A program made the position numbers and the translations under genes. The notes beneath the pieces were generated by a model. That model saw only the letters and a program-made list of their open reading frames with translations, did not search any database and was not told the origin of the DNA. A DNA stretch of 64,000 nucleotides from an uncultured Catenibacillus sp. (GTDB lineage Bacteria; Bacillota; Clostridia; Lachnospirales; Lachnospiraceae): positions 62,001 through 126,000 of the forward strand of contig CAKRHR010000003.1 of assembly GCA_934339005.1 (NCBI GenBank), written 5' to 3'. Below are positions 42,294-51,792 of the stretch, one piece after another (position 1 is the first letter of the stretch; every line of letters begins with the position of its first letter).

Positions 42294-43598
42294 TTACTTT
42301 TCAGAACACTCCGCTGTCAGCCCACAAACCGAATATTTCTCAGGTGTCTGGGATGGGTTACGGCCAAGCTCTGTATTATCACATGTCCGGCAACGCAGTG
42401 ATTCTACAGGTGAAGGCCCTGTTTCAAAACGATAATCCTGACCTTTGCAGTCAATATAATCATCAATAATCTGATGCGAAGCCACATTGCATATATTGTG
42501 GTTGACGGTGTTCTGATATTTGAAGAAATCTGCATTTGGGCCAAGCGTGCCAAGGGGAACAATGGCATCGCAGCACTGGGTATTGCCGACAGTTGTGGCA
42601 AGAATGTGGCGCACATATTCAATATTTGGGCCAAGACTTAATATAGAAGGAAAATCACCACAATCCAGCACAGATTGCCAGTCGCGATGTTCATATTTGC
42701 ATAAAAGCTCATTTGCCTTGTGCAGATGAGCAATTTCCTGCATCAGACATTCCTCCCAGATCTGGCGGATATAGCCGTCTGTTTCAGTCATCATACATGA
42801 ATAATATAAATAACATTCTGTATATTCATGCATTAATAAATCCTCAAGCCATGTCACGGTTGTATCTTTCAGACTTTCATATTGCGTAACATGTTCTTCT
42901 TCAATCATACCGATTTCAATGTACAGCCTGCGTCCAATATCAGATTTACAGTATAGTGGTGCAACATTCATATAATAATTCATTGTCTGCTGTTCAGCAG
43001 CGGTGATGATGTTGACATTTAACTTCGTCTGCAGGGAATCACCGGCATTGATGTATTTAAATATACTGTCCATCGGGCATCTGTGTTCACTGATAGTTGG
43101 TCGGCCCGGCATGATTTCTGTATACCCGCCCACAAGCTTTTCAGGATACACGCCGTATTCAAGATTTAACAGATTGGAATAGCGGTATAAGTGGTCAAAA
43201 TCTTCAAGCAGCGCAAAATCCAGTGCGTTTTTGACATTGCAGTTACATTCTTTTTTTGCGAGGGCACATGTCAGATCAACTGCAAGCTGTTCATAAGTGA
43301 TGGTGTGTTCAAGAATGGTTTCATCCTTCGGCTTTAAATTACTGATGCGTTTTTGCTGTTGCTGTTCGGTACGGCGCATCATAGCAAGTTCACGGCGAAG
43401 ACAGTTATCCGGGCAGTGGCGTGAAAAATTTCTTGAAAACCATTGTGCTTCAAACTCAGTACCGTTCATCAGAACGATACGTGTTTTTGTGTAAGGGTCT
43501 ACAGTGTTTTTATTGTAGGGTTTTGGATACATTGTTTTCCAGTCCATAAAGGTTTTCTCAACAGGTATAGCTTTTTCCTCAAATGGATTAAATGACAT
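42294..43598 (-). CDS. Uncharacterised protein with a ferritin-like central region
   Basis: About 434 residues starting at the ATG at 43598 (AAGGAGTG upstream). Not assigned to a known family. A central block (roughly residues 240-320) has spaced acidic/His motifs: EEEHVTQYESL, WLEDLLMHEYTECYLYYSCM, then EECLMQEIAHLHKANELL. These E..H and ExxH spacings look like a ferritin/rubrerythrin-type four-helix diiron site. Many cysteines flank it (HCPDNCLRR, KKECNCNV), and the tail has CRTC. No signal peptide is seen. It could be an iron or oxygen-detoxification protein; this is inference from motifs only. Confidence 0.55.
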   Translation of the reverse strand: MSFNPFEEKAIPVEKTFMDWKTMYPKPYNKNTVDPYTKTRIVLMNGTEFEAQWFSRNFSRHCPDNCLRRELAMMRRTEQQQQKRISNLKPKDETILEHTITYEQLAVDLTCALAKKECNCNVKNALDFALLEDFDHLYRYSNLLNLEYGVYPEKLVGGYTEIMPGRPTISEHRCPMDSIFKYINAGDSLQTKLNVNIITAAEQQTMNYYMNVAPLYCKSDIGRRLYIEIGMIEEEHVTQYESLKDTTVTWLEDLLMHEYTECYLYYSCMMTETDGYIRQIWEECLMQEIAHLHKANELLCKYEHRDWQSVLDCGDFPSILSLGPNIEYVRHILATTVGNTQCCDAIVPLGTLGPNADFFKYQNTVNHNICNVASHQIIDDYIDCKGQDYRFETGPSPVESLRCRTCDNTELGRNPSQTPEKYSVCGLTAECSEK

Positions 43599-43789
43599 AG
43601 AAGCACTCCTTTTTTCATTTGGCAAAATGCCTTTTGATGATTTTGCACCGCATTGTCTGAATGAAAAAACACGGCACCGCACACCTTTAGTATATGCAGA
43701 AATACAAAATAATTGTATAGAAGCAGTTGTATTTTTATTCGAAAACTTTTATAATGTAACATAAGTCCAATAAAAGGGAGGGAAATGCG

Positions 43790-44743
43790 ATGTTTTGTTC
43801 AAACTGTGGTGCGAAAAATGACGATGGATACAAGTTCTGTATGAAGTGCGGTGCACCGTTAAATGACGAACCTGCAGGTTTTAATGCGGGTGCTTATGCG
43901 CAGCAGCCAGATCAGGCGGCTTATGATGACAGTACACAGGTGCTTTCAGAGGAGGATTTTAAGTCTATTCAGTCATTTTCAGACGATGAACCTGAGGATA
44001 ATACAGTCATGCTTGATGATGTATTGAATCAGGGTGGTTTAGATGATACATATCCATCTGTTGATGTGACAGAAGAACCAGACAATCAGTCTTGGGGAAA
44101 TACTTATGGTGATAGAGGCCGCGCAGGTGACGGTAATTCATATTATCAGACACAAAATGGCTATGATAGCCAGTCGGATTATGGCAATGTGCAGGATAAT
44201 TACCAGCAGGCGCAGAACAGTTACTATCAGTCAGCGCAGGATAACTATCAGTCAGCGCAGGATAACTATCAGCAGGCACAAGGCAATTATCAGTCAGCAT
44301 CAAATAATTACCAGCAGGCACAGGGCAGCTATCAGGCTGCACCAAATCCGGCATTTCAGGATGATTATCAGAGAAAACCGGCATTAGACGGTCCAATCAG
44401 ATTAAAGACCGGTGGAGCATTTTTGATTATGTTCCTGGGGTATATGCCGATGCTTTGGGCGCTGCTTTATTTATTGATTGTTGCCACAGGTACAGCGCTT
44501 TCACCGAAATTATTCTTTGGTGTTTATGTAGTGCTTGGTCTGGCTTATTGCATTTTCATTATTGTACTTGCATGCATTGGCGGCAAGACAAAGAGCCGTG
44601 CTGCGATGTGTCGTGGTATGATTTTGAATGCGATTATCAGATTTGTGGTTACAGCGGTTTTAGTTGGTCTGATTATTTATATCGGCGCAGATACACTTGA
44701 AAAGTATTTTTATACATTATATTATACAATAAGTGGATATTGA
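43790..44743 (+). CDS. Zinc-ribbon membrane protein with heptad repeats
   Basis: 317 residues. N-terminal zinc ribbon MFCSNCGAKNDDGYKFCMKCGAP with two CxxC pairs; a disordered Asp/Gln/Tyr-rich middle with 7-residue repeats of the NYQQAQ/NYQSAQ type (44195-44344); then three hydrophobic helices (about residues 205-310). AGGGAGGG precedes the ATG. Such zinc-ribbon/Gln-Tyr-rich/TM proteins are common in Firmicutes, sometimes involved in envelope stress or in sticky assembly; function unknown. A terminator follows. Confidence 0.8.
   Translation: MFCSNCGAKNDDGYKFCMKCGAPLNDEPAGFNAGAYAQQPDQAAYDDSTQVLSEEDFKSIQSFSDDEPEDNTVMLDDVLNQGGLDDTYPSVDVTEEPDNQSWGNTYGDRGRAGDGNSYYQTQNGYDSQSDYGNVQDNYQQAQNSYYQSAQDNYQSAQDNYQQAQGNYQSASNNYQQAQGSYQAAPNPAFQDDYQRKPALDGPIRLKTGGAFLIMFLGYMPMLWALLYLLIVATGTALSPKLFFGVYVVLGLAYCIFIIVLACIGGKTKSRAAMCRGMILNAIIRFVVTAVLVGLIIYIGADTLEKYFYTLYYTISGY
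44195..44344 (+). repeat. Seven tandem 21-24-bp repeats coding for Tyr/Gln-rich heptads
   Basis: Units read DNYQQAQ, NSYYQSAQ, DNYQSAQ, DNYQQAQ, GNYQSAS, NNYQQAQ, GSYQAAP. Two adjacent 21-base units, GATAACTATCAGTCAGCGCA..., are nearly identical, indicating recent slippage. The encoded stretch is low complexity and probably disordered. Confidence 0.85.
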
Positions 44744-44769
44744 TGATATACCAACATGCAAAATGCAGG

Positions 44770-44806
44770 ACGGATTATTGGGCAAAGCAGTTCAATAATC
44801 CGTTTG
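44770..44806 (+). terminator. Terminator after the zinc-ribbon gene
   Basis: ACGGATTATTG (44770-44780) pairs with CAATAATCCGT (44793-44803); TTTG follows. Confidence 0.75.
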
Positions 44807-44853
44807 TGCATGACCTTTTGAGGACAATAATAAAGATTTCGGAGATGTGAATT

Positions 44854-45318
44854 GTGAGAGAATTAAAGTTTAATCCATCTGAAGATAACATAGATGAAGT
44901 TGTATATACAAGAAAAGTTTTTTACTATGAAACAGATAAGATGGCAGTTGTCCATCATTCAAATTATATTCGATGGTTTGAAGAAGCGCGGATTTATTTT
45001 ATGGATATAGTAGGTATTCCGCATTTGAAATTTGAAGAAGTAGGATTAATGATTCCAAATGTTTCAGTGAATGCACATTATAAAACACCAACAAGATTTG
45101 GTGAAACTGTAGCTATACATGTATGGATCTCTTTTTTCAACGGTATTCGCTTAAAATGTGCATATCGTGTTGAAAATGCTGAAAATGGTGAGATTTTGTG
45201 TACAGGTGAGTCCGAACACTGTTTTGTTGATCAGACATTTAAACCGGTATCATTACGTAAATCTTATCCTGAATTTTATCAGGTGTTTAAGGCACATGTT
45301 AAAGAAGGTAAAGACTGA
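44854..45318 (+). CDS. Acyl-CoA thioesterase (YbgC/4HBT hot-dog family)
   Basis: 154 residues with the hot-dog fold. YYETDKMAVVHHSNYIRWFEEAR holds the conserved ETD...H.NY...E motif of 4-hydroxybenzoyl-CoA-type thioesterases, with the catalytic Asp. The GTG start at 44854 follows GGAG. It hydrolyses an acyl-CoA; chain specificity is unknown. It overlaps the Fur-family gene by one base at TGATG, so the three genes thioesterase-fur-aconitase appear to form one operon. Confidence 0.85.
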   Translation: MRELKFNPSEDNIDEVVYTRKVFYYETDKMAVVHHSNYIRWFEEARIYFMDIVGIPHLKFEEVGLMIPNVSVNAHYKTPTRFGETVAIHVWISFFNGIRLKCAYRVENAENGEILCTGESEHCFVDQTFKPVSLRKSYPEFYQVFKAHVKEGKD

Positions 45319-45803
45319 TGCCAACAGAAAAGATGAATCGGACCACAAGACAGAAGGTTCAGATATTGGAATATATGCAGGAAAGGGCAGATGAACATAT
45401 CCGGGCAGAGGATATGCTGCATGATTTGAATGCAGCCGGAGAAGCTGTGAGTAAAGCTACAGTTTACCGCTTCTTAAAAGCACTTGAGGAGGAAGGTCAG
45501 ATTCGCCGGTATACGCCGGGGGATAAGGCACCGGCATGTTATCAGTATATTGGCAATCATCCGGAATGCCACCAGCATTATCATCTGATGTGCAGCAGAT
45601 GCGGTGAGATTATGCATGTCAACAGTGCTGAGATTCAGAAGTTTACAAAAGACATGTATGAGAAAAATGGATTTTGCATTGATACCGGCAAGACAGTTTT
45701 TTACGGTACCTGTAAAAATTGTCGAAAATTGCAGGAAACAATGGAAGATATAGATATGACTACAAATAATAAAGCGACAGACGAAAGGAAGGAAGACCAA
45801 TGA
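45318..45803 (+). CDS. Fur-family regulator
   Basis: 161 residues. Winged-helix DNA-binding part: RAEDMLHDLNAAGEAVSKATVYRFLKALEEEG, recognisable as a Fur-type TVYR helix. The dimerisation half has HHY-type ligands (CHQHYHLMCSRCG) and CKNC: two CxxC pairs that bind structural Zn. Could be Fur, Zur or PerR; the metal is not decided by sequence. It starts in the stop of the thioesterase gene and its stop overlaps the start of the aconitase-family gene by ATGA, so it is part of that operon and may regulate it. Confidence 0.92.
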   Translation: MPTEKMNRTTRQKVQILEYMQERADEHIRAEDMLHDLNAAGEAVSKATVYRFLKALEEEGQIRRYTPGDKAPACYQYIGNHPECHQHYHLMCSRCGEIMHVNSAEIQKFTKDMYEKNGFCIDTGKTVFYGTCKNCRKLQETMEDIDMTTNNKATDERKEDQ

Positions 45804-48091
45804 TTAAATTATATGATGGTGGTGCCTGGCTTGTAAATGGTACAGAAATTGTGGAAGACAATCACGATGCAGCCGCAGTTCTGGCTTCTATGGCAGGCAG
45901 TAACGTCCCTTCAAAAGAAGATGCAGCAAAACAGACGATGGCTTATGATATTTTGAAGAATCATAATACTTCAGACAATATGGACAAGTTAAAGATTCGT
46001 TTTGATAAGCTGACATCCCACGATATTACATATGTTGGTATTATTCAGACAGCAAGAGCTTCAGGACTTGAGAAGTTCCCGATGCCATATGTACTTACAA
46101 ACTGCCACAACAGTTTATGTGCAGTGGGTGGTACGATTAATGAAGATGACCACATGTTTGGTCTTTCTTGTGCAAAGAAATACGGCGGTATTTATGTACC
46201 ACCACATCAGGCAGTTATTCACCAGTTTGCAAGAGAAATGCTTGCCGGTGGCGGTAAGATGATCCTTGGATCAGACAGTCATACACGTTATGGTGCGCTG
46301 GGTACAATGGCCATGGGTGAAGGTGGACCTGAACTTGTTAAACAGCTTTTAAATAAGACTTATGATATTAATATGCCGGGTGTTGTCGGTGTGTATATGA
46401 CAGGCAAACCAGAGCCTGGCGTTGGCCCTCAGGACGTTGCACTTGCAATTATCGGTGCAGTCTTTGGCAATGGATATGTCAATAACAAAGTCATGGAATT
46501 TGTAGGACCTGGTGTTGCGAACTTAAGCGTTGATTTCAGAATTGGTGTGGATGTTATGACAACAGAAACTACATGCCTTTCATCTATCTGGACAACAGAT
46601 AATGCAGTGAAGGATTTCTATGCAATCCATGGCAGACCGGAAGAGTACAAAGAATTACAGCCTGGCAAGATTGCTTACTATGACGGCATGATCTATATTG
46701 ATTTAAGCGAAATCAAACCAATGATTGCTATGCCTTTCCATCCAAGCAATACTTATACGATTGAAGAACTCAATGCAAACCTGATGGATATTCTGGATGA
46801 TGTTGAAAAACGTGCACAGGTCAGCCTTGACGGTGCAGTTGATTTTACATTAAAAGACAAAGTCAGAAATGGCAGATTATATGTTGAACAGGGTATTATC
46901 GCAGGTTGTGCCGGTGGTGGATTTGAAAATATCTGTGATGCAGCAGACATCTTAAAGGGTGCAAGTATCGGACCGGATGAATTTACATTGAGTGTATATC
47001 CTGCAAGTACACCAATTTATATGGAACTTGTGAAAAATGGTGCTGTAGCATCTTTGATGGAAACAGGTGCGATTGTTAAAACTGCTTTCTGCGGCCCATG
47101 TTTTGGTGCAGGCGATACACCTGCAAACAACGCTTTCAGTATCCGTCATTCAACACGTAACTTCCCTAACCGTGAAGGTTCCAAGTTACAGAGCGGCCAG
47201 ATTTCTTCAGTAGCACTGATGGATGCGCGTTCTATCGCAGCCACAGCAGCAAACAAGGGTTATCTGACAGCAGCTACAGATATTGATGTAAACTACAGCA
47301 AACCTAAATATTATTTTGATAAGAACATTTATGCAAATCGTGTATTCGACAGCAAAGGTGTTGCAGACCCATCTGTAGAAATCAAATTCGGTCCAAATAT
47401 TAAAGACTGGCCAAAGATGGAAGCACTGACAGAACATCTTGTACTGAAAGTTGTTTCAGAAATTCATGACCCGGTTACAACAACAGATGAACTGATTCCT
47501 TCAGGTGAAACATCTTCATACCGTTCAAATCCTCTGAAATTAGCAGAATTTGCACTTTCAAGAAAAGACCCTGCTTACGTTGGCCGTGCAAAGGAAGTTC
47601 AGAAGGCTGAACATGCCAGGGTTGAAGGTAAATGTATGGGTGATGCACTGCCAGAATTAAGACCTATTATGCATAAGATTAAAGAAACATATCCTGATGC
47701 CGGACGTGCAACAACAGGTGTCGGCAGCACAATCTTTGCTGTAAAACCAGGTGATGGCTCTGCACGTGAACAGGCAGCTTCCTGCCAGAAGGTACTTGGC
47801 GGCTGGGCAAATATCGCCAATGAGTATGCAACAAAGAGATATCGTTCTAACTTGATTAACTGGGGTATGCTGCCATTTATCATTGATAAGGGTGACCTGC
47901 CATTTAAGAACGGTGATTATCTGTTTATCCCTGGTATCAGAGCTGCAGTTGAAAACAAAGCAAAAGAAATTCCTGCTTACGTTGTTACAGCGGACAGCAT
48001 GACACCGTTTACATTGAAGATGGGTGATTTGACAGACGATGAACGTGAAATTATCCTTAAAGGTTGTCTGATTAACTACTATAGAGGATAA
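45800..48091 (+). CDS. Aconitase-family hydratase
   Basis: 763 residues. Fe-S cluster ligands expected in aconitases are present: GCAGGGFENI region Cys and CGPCFGAGDTP Cys pair. SDSHTRYGALGTMAMGEGG and the LPFKNGDYLF swivel-type tail also match. The N-terminus is longer and different from classical AcnA/AcnB; the protein resembles the YbhJ-type putative hydratase branch. It may convert citrate to isocitrate (citrate synthase is at 24 kb), or a related hydroxy-acid. GGAAGGAAGACCA precedes the ATG. It overlaps the Fur-family gene by four bases. Confidence 0.82.
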   Translation: MIKLYDGGAWLVNGTEIVEDNHDAAAVLASMAGSNVPSKEDAAKQTMAYDILKNHNTSDNMDKLKIRFDKLTSHDITYVGIIQTARASGLEKFPMPYVLTNCHNSLCAVGGTINEDDHMFGLSCAKKYGGIYVPPHQAVIHQFAREMLAGGGKMILGSDSHTRYGALGTMAMGEGGPELVKQLLNKTYDINMPGVVGVYMTGKPEPGVGPQDVALAIIGAVFGNGYVNNKVMEFVGPGVANLSVDFRIGVDVMTTETTCLSSIWTTDNAVKDFYAIHGRPEEYKELQPGKIAYYDGMIYIDLSEIKPMIAMPFHPSNTYTIEELNANLMDILDDVEKRAQVSLDGAVDFTLKDKVRNGRLYVEQGIIAGCAGGGFENICDAADILKGASIGPDEFTLSVYPASTPIYMELVKNGAVASLMETGAIVKTAFCGPCFGAGDTPANNAFSIRHSTRNFPNREGSKLQSGQISSVALMDARSIAATAANKGYLTAATDIDVNYSKPKYYFDKNIYANRVFDSKGVADPSVEIKFGPNIKDWPKMEALTEHLVLKVVSEIHDPVTTTDELIPSGETSSYRSNPLKLAEFALSRKDPAYVGRAKEVQKAEHARVEGKCMGDALPELRPIMHKIKETYPDAGRATTGVGSTIFAVKPGDGSAREQAASCQKVLGGWANIANEYATKRYRSNLINWGMLPFIIDKGDLPFKNGDYLFIPGIRAAVENKAKEIPAYVVTADSMTPFTLKMGDLTDDEREIILKGCLINYYRG

Positions 48092-48156
48092 AAAGTAAGA
48101 TAATATTGTAAAATGACGTGAATACGGCGTTTTATGGAAATTTGATAAAATACAGG

Positions 48157-48190
48157 ACATCAGGGGTGAAAATCAGACTCCTGATGTTTT
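48157..48190 (+). terminator. Terminator after the aconitase-family gene
   Basis: ACATCAGG (48157-48164) pairs with CCTGATGT (48180-48187) and is followed by TTTT. Confidence 0.75.
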
Positions 48191-48303
48191 GTGTTATACG
48201 TTGTAAGTGTCATAAAATGGTGCGTATACGGTATCTTATGTAAGAATGACATGTACGTGGTTGTCATTTAAAGTATTCATACTAAAAAAAGAGGATAAAA
48301 GAT

Positions 48304-49269
48304 GTGCATAAATTTAGAAATTCATGTTTATTGATATTAACCGCACTCATCTGGGGCATTGCTTTTGTGGCCCAGAGTGAGGGCGGGGATGCTGTTGGAG
48401 CTTATACCTTCAACAGCATTCGTTCTGTTATTGGTGGATTAGTTCTGATTCCGGTAATTGCGATGTTTTCTGGGAAAGAGAATAAGGCTGATATCCAGCA
48501 AGACAGAAAAAATCAAACAGATTCAAATGGAAAAAAATTTTTAATACTTGGTGGTTTATGTTGTGGCGTTGTTTTATTTATCTCAAGTACACTTCAGCAA
48601 GTTGGCATCACAATGGGCACAAGTGCAGGCAAGGCAGGTTTTCTGACTGCATGTTATATTGTCCTTGTGCCGATTTTTGGTATTTTTCTTAAGCGCCGCT
48701 GCGGATTAAATGTTTGGGTGAGCGTGGTACTTGCTATTGTTGGGCTATACTTTTTATGTATTAACGGCGCGATTGCGTTGCAGACAGGAGATATTCTGCT
48801 GATTTTAGGTGCATTTGGCTATGCAGGACATATTCTGATCGTAGATTATTTTTCACCGAAGGTGGACGGCATCAAAATGTCGTGCATACAGCTTCTGTTT
48901 TGTGGATTACTTGGCATGGTGCCGATGTTTTTTGTGGATATGAAGCACAGTATTTCTGGTATTGCGGCATGGGCACCGTCACTGGCTTCATGGAGTGCAT
49001 GGATTCCGCTTTTGTATGCCGGTGTACTTTCTGCAGGGGTTGGTTATACATTACAGATTATTGGTCAGGTCGGTTTAAATCCAACGGTGGCATCATTGCT
49101 GATGAGCCTGGAATCTGTCTTTTCAGTGCTTGCCGGATGGATTATTCTCGGACAAAAACTAAATGGCAGAGAATTATTTGGCTGCGCACTTATATTTGTG
49201 GCTGTTGTGCTTGCCCAGGTCGATGTAATACAGCTTGTCAAAGCATGCAGAGCGCGCAGAAAGGCATGA
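48304..49269 (+). CDS. EamA/DMT-superfamily transporter
   Basis: 321 residues with about ten hydrophobic helices in two EamA repeats: LLILTALIWGIAFVAQSEGG at the start and GVLSAGVGYTLQIIGQVGLN with PTVASLLMSLESVFSVLAGW in the second repeat are typical. Helps move metabolites across the inner membrane; substrate unknown. GTG start at 48304 (GAGG upstream). A hydrophilic loop (KADIQQDRKNQTDSNGKK) lies between helices 2 and 3. Confidence 0.9.
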   Translation: MHKFRNSCLLILTALIWGIAFVAQSEGGDAVGAYTFNSIRSVIGGLVLIPVIAMFSGKENKADIQQDRKNQTDSNGKKFLILGGLCCGVVLFISSTLQQVGITMGTSAGKAGFLTACYIVLVPIFGIFLKRRCGLNVWVSVVLAIVGLYFLCINGAIALQTGDILLILGAFGYAGHILIVDYFSPKVDGIKMSCIQLLFCGLLGMVPMFFVDMKHSISGIAAWAPSLASWSAWIPLLYAGVLSAGVGYTLQIIGQVGLNPTVASLLMSLESVFSVLAGWIILGQKLNGRELFGCALIFVAVVLAQVDVIQLVKACRARRKA

Positions 49270-49367
49270 GTTTATGAGTAAGAAAAACAGCGATGGATAA
49301 AAAATTAATTATATATATTGCCAAATAGTATCAGAAATATTTATAAAATGCAAGGGAGGTAAGAAAA

Positions 49368-50510
49368 ATGGTTTGCCCAAAATGTGAAACAGTGCTTAAA
49401 GATGGTGAAACAGTTTGTCCGATCTGTGGCACACCTGTTGATACGAAGTCACCAAAAAACACATGTCATGAAAATTTGACATCGGATCAATTTAGTGCGA
49501 GTGAATTTTTCCCTGAGGTTGATATAAAGCATACAGCCGGTTCAAATTTAAATTTGGCAGTTGATGCAAAAAATGCGGCGAACGTCAGAAATACAGGTAA
49601 TGCCAGCCATGTAAAGCAAAATATATCAAATAAATATAACGATAATTTAAAACAGCAAGATATATCAGATTCATCCAATATGCCATTGCCACAAAATCAC
49701 GGTGCCATGCCAAATAAAGAAAAGAAAAATAGCATGCGCATCCTCACTGTCATCACAGTGCTGGCAATTGTGATTATCACAACCCTGATCGCCATCTGTT
49801 TTGTGCTGATGAATCAATCATCTAAAAAGACAAAGAAAAACACTTCAGATACAGGTGTAAAATACACTGATACTTTGCAGACCGATAGTGCGGAAGCTCA
49901 GAAAAAATCAGGTGATGCGGATAGTGGATTATCAAAAAGTGCGGATGATGCAAGCGCATCGGGAAATGATGTCGATGCTGATACTGTTGCTGCTGATTTT
50001 TTCAAAGCAGCAGCGGGTGGTTATACATTTGCCAGCGGAGCAGGCGGCTGGGCTACATATTTAGTTATTGATGAAAATGGTCGGTTTGAAGGTTCTTATC
50101 ATGATTCTGAGATGGGTGCCAGCGGTGATGACTACGATGCGACGGTGTATGTGTCCAATTTCAGCGGACAATTATCAGATGTCAAGAAAATCTCAGATTT
50201 GGAATATACGGCCTATGTTGAATCCATTGAGTATCAGGATACAGTTGGTGACCAGGTGATTAAAGACCGGGTATTATATGTATATACAGATATATATGGT
50301 ATTGATTATGGGAGGACTTTACATTTTTACATGAAAGGCTCAGATACCGAAGATATAAATGAACATTTGATAGAGTGGATAGCAATGCCACTTGCATGGG
50401 GTAGTGATGTGCCAAAAACATTGCCGTTTAATGCTTTTTATAACGAAGAAGATGATGCAGGATTTTTCGGAAACGATCAAAGTGACAGTGCGATGGAATC
50501 AATTGGATGA
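49368..50510 (+). CDS. Zinc-ribbon, single-span membrane protein
   Basis: 380 residues. N-terminal zinc ribbon CPKCETVLKDGETVCPICG; a disordered Asn/Ser-rich stretch to ~residue 115; one membrane helix ILTVITVLAIVIITTLIAIC (about residues 125-145); and an extracytoplasmic domain of ~200 residues with no family I recognise (GGYTFASGAGGWATYLVI, DENGRFEGSYHDSE). AGGGAGG precedes the ATG. Its zinc-ribbon/TM layout resembles the protein at 43790, but the outer domain is unrelated. Confidence 0.75.
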   Translation: MVCPKCETVLKDGETVCPICGTPVDTKSPKNTCHENLTSDQFSASEFFPEVDIKHTAGSNLNLAVDAKNAANVRNTGNASHVKQNISNKYNDNLKQQDISDSSNMPLPQNHGAMPNKEKKNSMRILTVITVLAIVIITTLIAICFVLMNQSSKKTKKNTSDTGVKYTDTLQTDSAEAQKKSGDADSGLSKSADDASASGNDVDADTVAADFFKAAAGGYTFASGAGGWATYLVIDENGRFEGSYHDSEMGASGDDYDATVYVSNFSGQLSDVKKISDLEYTAYVESIEYQDTVGDQVIKDRVLYVYTDIYGIDYGRTLHFYMKGSDTEDINEHLIEWIAMPLAWGSDVPKTLPFNAFYNEEDDAGFFGNDQSDSAMESIG

Positions 50511-50630
50511 AATTTTGTGAAGTCTTTATTTGTGTGAAAAATAGAACAAATTAATGCCAATATGTAAAATTTTTGCAAAAAAGAAAATAAAAAAGGTTGA
50601 TATTAAAAAAATAAAGCGTTAAAATATAAA

Positions 50631-50659
50631 TAACTGCTTGAGGTGTCCTCAGGCAGTTA
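50631..50659 (+). other. Strong hairpin without a T-run
   Basis: TAACTGC-T-TGAGG-tgt-CCTCA-G-GCAGTTA forms an almost perfect stem (50631-50659), but AAATTA rather than T follows. It sits in the 284-base gap after the zinc-ribbon gene and just upstream of TATAAT at 50665. It may end transcription weakly or act as an operator for the flavoprotein promoter. Confidence 0.5.
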
Positions 50660-50794
50660 AATTATATAATGATGTCAGTGTCCAAATATCAGAGGGCTGT
50701 TTATGGCTTCATGGATGTCTGATTTTAGCAGTTGAACACGCATATCGTTATAATCAAAGTAGTCAACAATAAAGTATGAAGGGGAGTTAAACGA

Positions 50795-51718
50795 ATGACA
50801 AAGAAAATTTTAGGTATTAACTTTGGCAGACCTAACGGAAACTGTAAACTGTATCTGAAGGCTGCATTGGAATCTGCGAAGGCAGAAGGCGCAGAAGTTG
50901 AAATTATCGATGTGATGAAGTTAAAGATTTCACATTGTATTGGCTGTGGCTCATGTTCAAAGAAATTACAGAGTGGCAAGGGACAGATTGAATGTTGTAT
51001 TAAAGATGATTTTGAAGGCTTAAGTGATGCTGTACTTGCTGCAGACGCTATGATTGTTGCTGCACCGGTTTATGTACTTGCACCTACAGGTCAGTTCAAG
51101 AACTTCGTAGACCGTTTCGGTCCTGCACATGATAAAGCATATATGTTATTTGAAAATGAACTTCGTAAAGATACAGGCGGAGAAGAATTAAATCCAAACT
51201 GCCTGAAACGTCACCTGGTTTCTTATATTTCTGTAGGTGGTGCGACAACACCTCACTGGGTATCCTATGGACTTCCAGGTATGAATTTATTCGGCATGAG
51301 CCTGAATATGAAGGTCGTTGACCAGTTAGATGCATTTGGTGCATATATTCCAGACAACAAAGAACGTCTTTTAAAAGAATGCGACCGTATGGGTAAACAT
51401 ATGGTACAGGCTATGGATCAGAAGACAAGTGAAATTACATGGGATTCCGAACCAGGTACATGTCCTGTTTGCCACTGCAAAGAAGTGACAATCTATGGCG
51501 ACAGTGATGAAGTTTGCTGCCCAATCTGTGGTATTTACGGAAAAATTACTGTTGAAAATGGCAAAGTTAAAGTGAACTTCCCTAAAGAACAGCAGGATAG
51601 AAGCCGTCTGAAATTTACAGGTGTGTTAGAGCATCAGGTAGAACAGGGCAGAAAAGACCGTTATCCAAGATTTGACGAATACGTTGAAAAATTCCGCGCT
51701 ATGCAGGATGAGATGTAA
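50795..51718 (+). CDS. Flavodoxin-fold NAD(P)H-dependent iron-sulfur flavoprotein, copy 1
   Basis: 307 residues. The N-terminal ~200 residues are a NADPH-dependent FMN reductase/flavodoxin fold: LGINFGRPNGNCKLYLKAAL is the phosphate loop, CIGCGSCSKKL with Cys spacing CxxCxxC is the Fe-S motif of ISF-type flavoproteins, and APVYVLAPTGQFKNFVDRF binds FMN. The C-terminal ~90 residues hold CPVC...CCPICG, a zinc-ribbon-like extension. ATG after AGGGGAG. It probably transfers electrons to a small acceptor. An almost identical paralog lies 298 bases downstream. Confidence 0.85.
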   Translation: MTKKILGINFGRPNGNCKLYLKAALESAKAEGAEVEIIDVMKLKISHCIGCGSCSKKLQSGKGQIECCIKDDFEGLSDAVLAADAMIVAAPVYVLAPTGQFKNFVDRFGPAHDKAYMLFENELRKDTGGEELNPNCLKRHLVSYISVGGATTPHWVSYGLPGMNLFGMSLNMKVVDQLDAFGAYIPDNKERLLKECDRMGKHMVQAMDQKTSEITWDSEPGTCPVCHCKEVTIYGDSDEVCCPICGIYGKITVENGKVKVNFPKEQQDRSRLKFTGVLEHQVEQGRKDRYPRFDEYVEKFRAMQDEM

Positions 51719-51755
51719 GAATAAAATTCTAAACGATTAATAAAATCATACATAT

Positions 51756-51792
51756 CAAGCCCCCTGTGCCAGTAATGGTGCAGGGGGCTTGT
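51756..51792 (+). terminator. Terminator between the two flavoprotein genes
   Basis: CAAGCCCCCTGTGCC (51756-51770) pairs with GGTGCAGGGGGCTTG (51777-51791); TTG follows. It separates the two paralogs into distinct transcripts. Confidence 0.9.

Noticed and set aside
44106..44387. Alternative frame in the zinc-ribbon gene
   Set aside because: Arises from the tandem repeat; the zinc ribbon and membrane helices are in the chosen frame.
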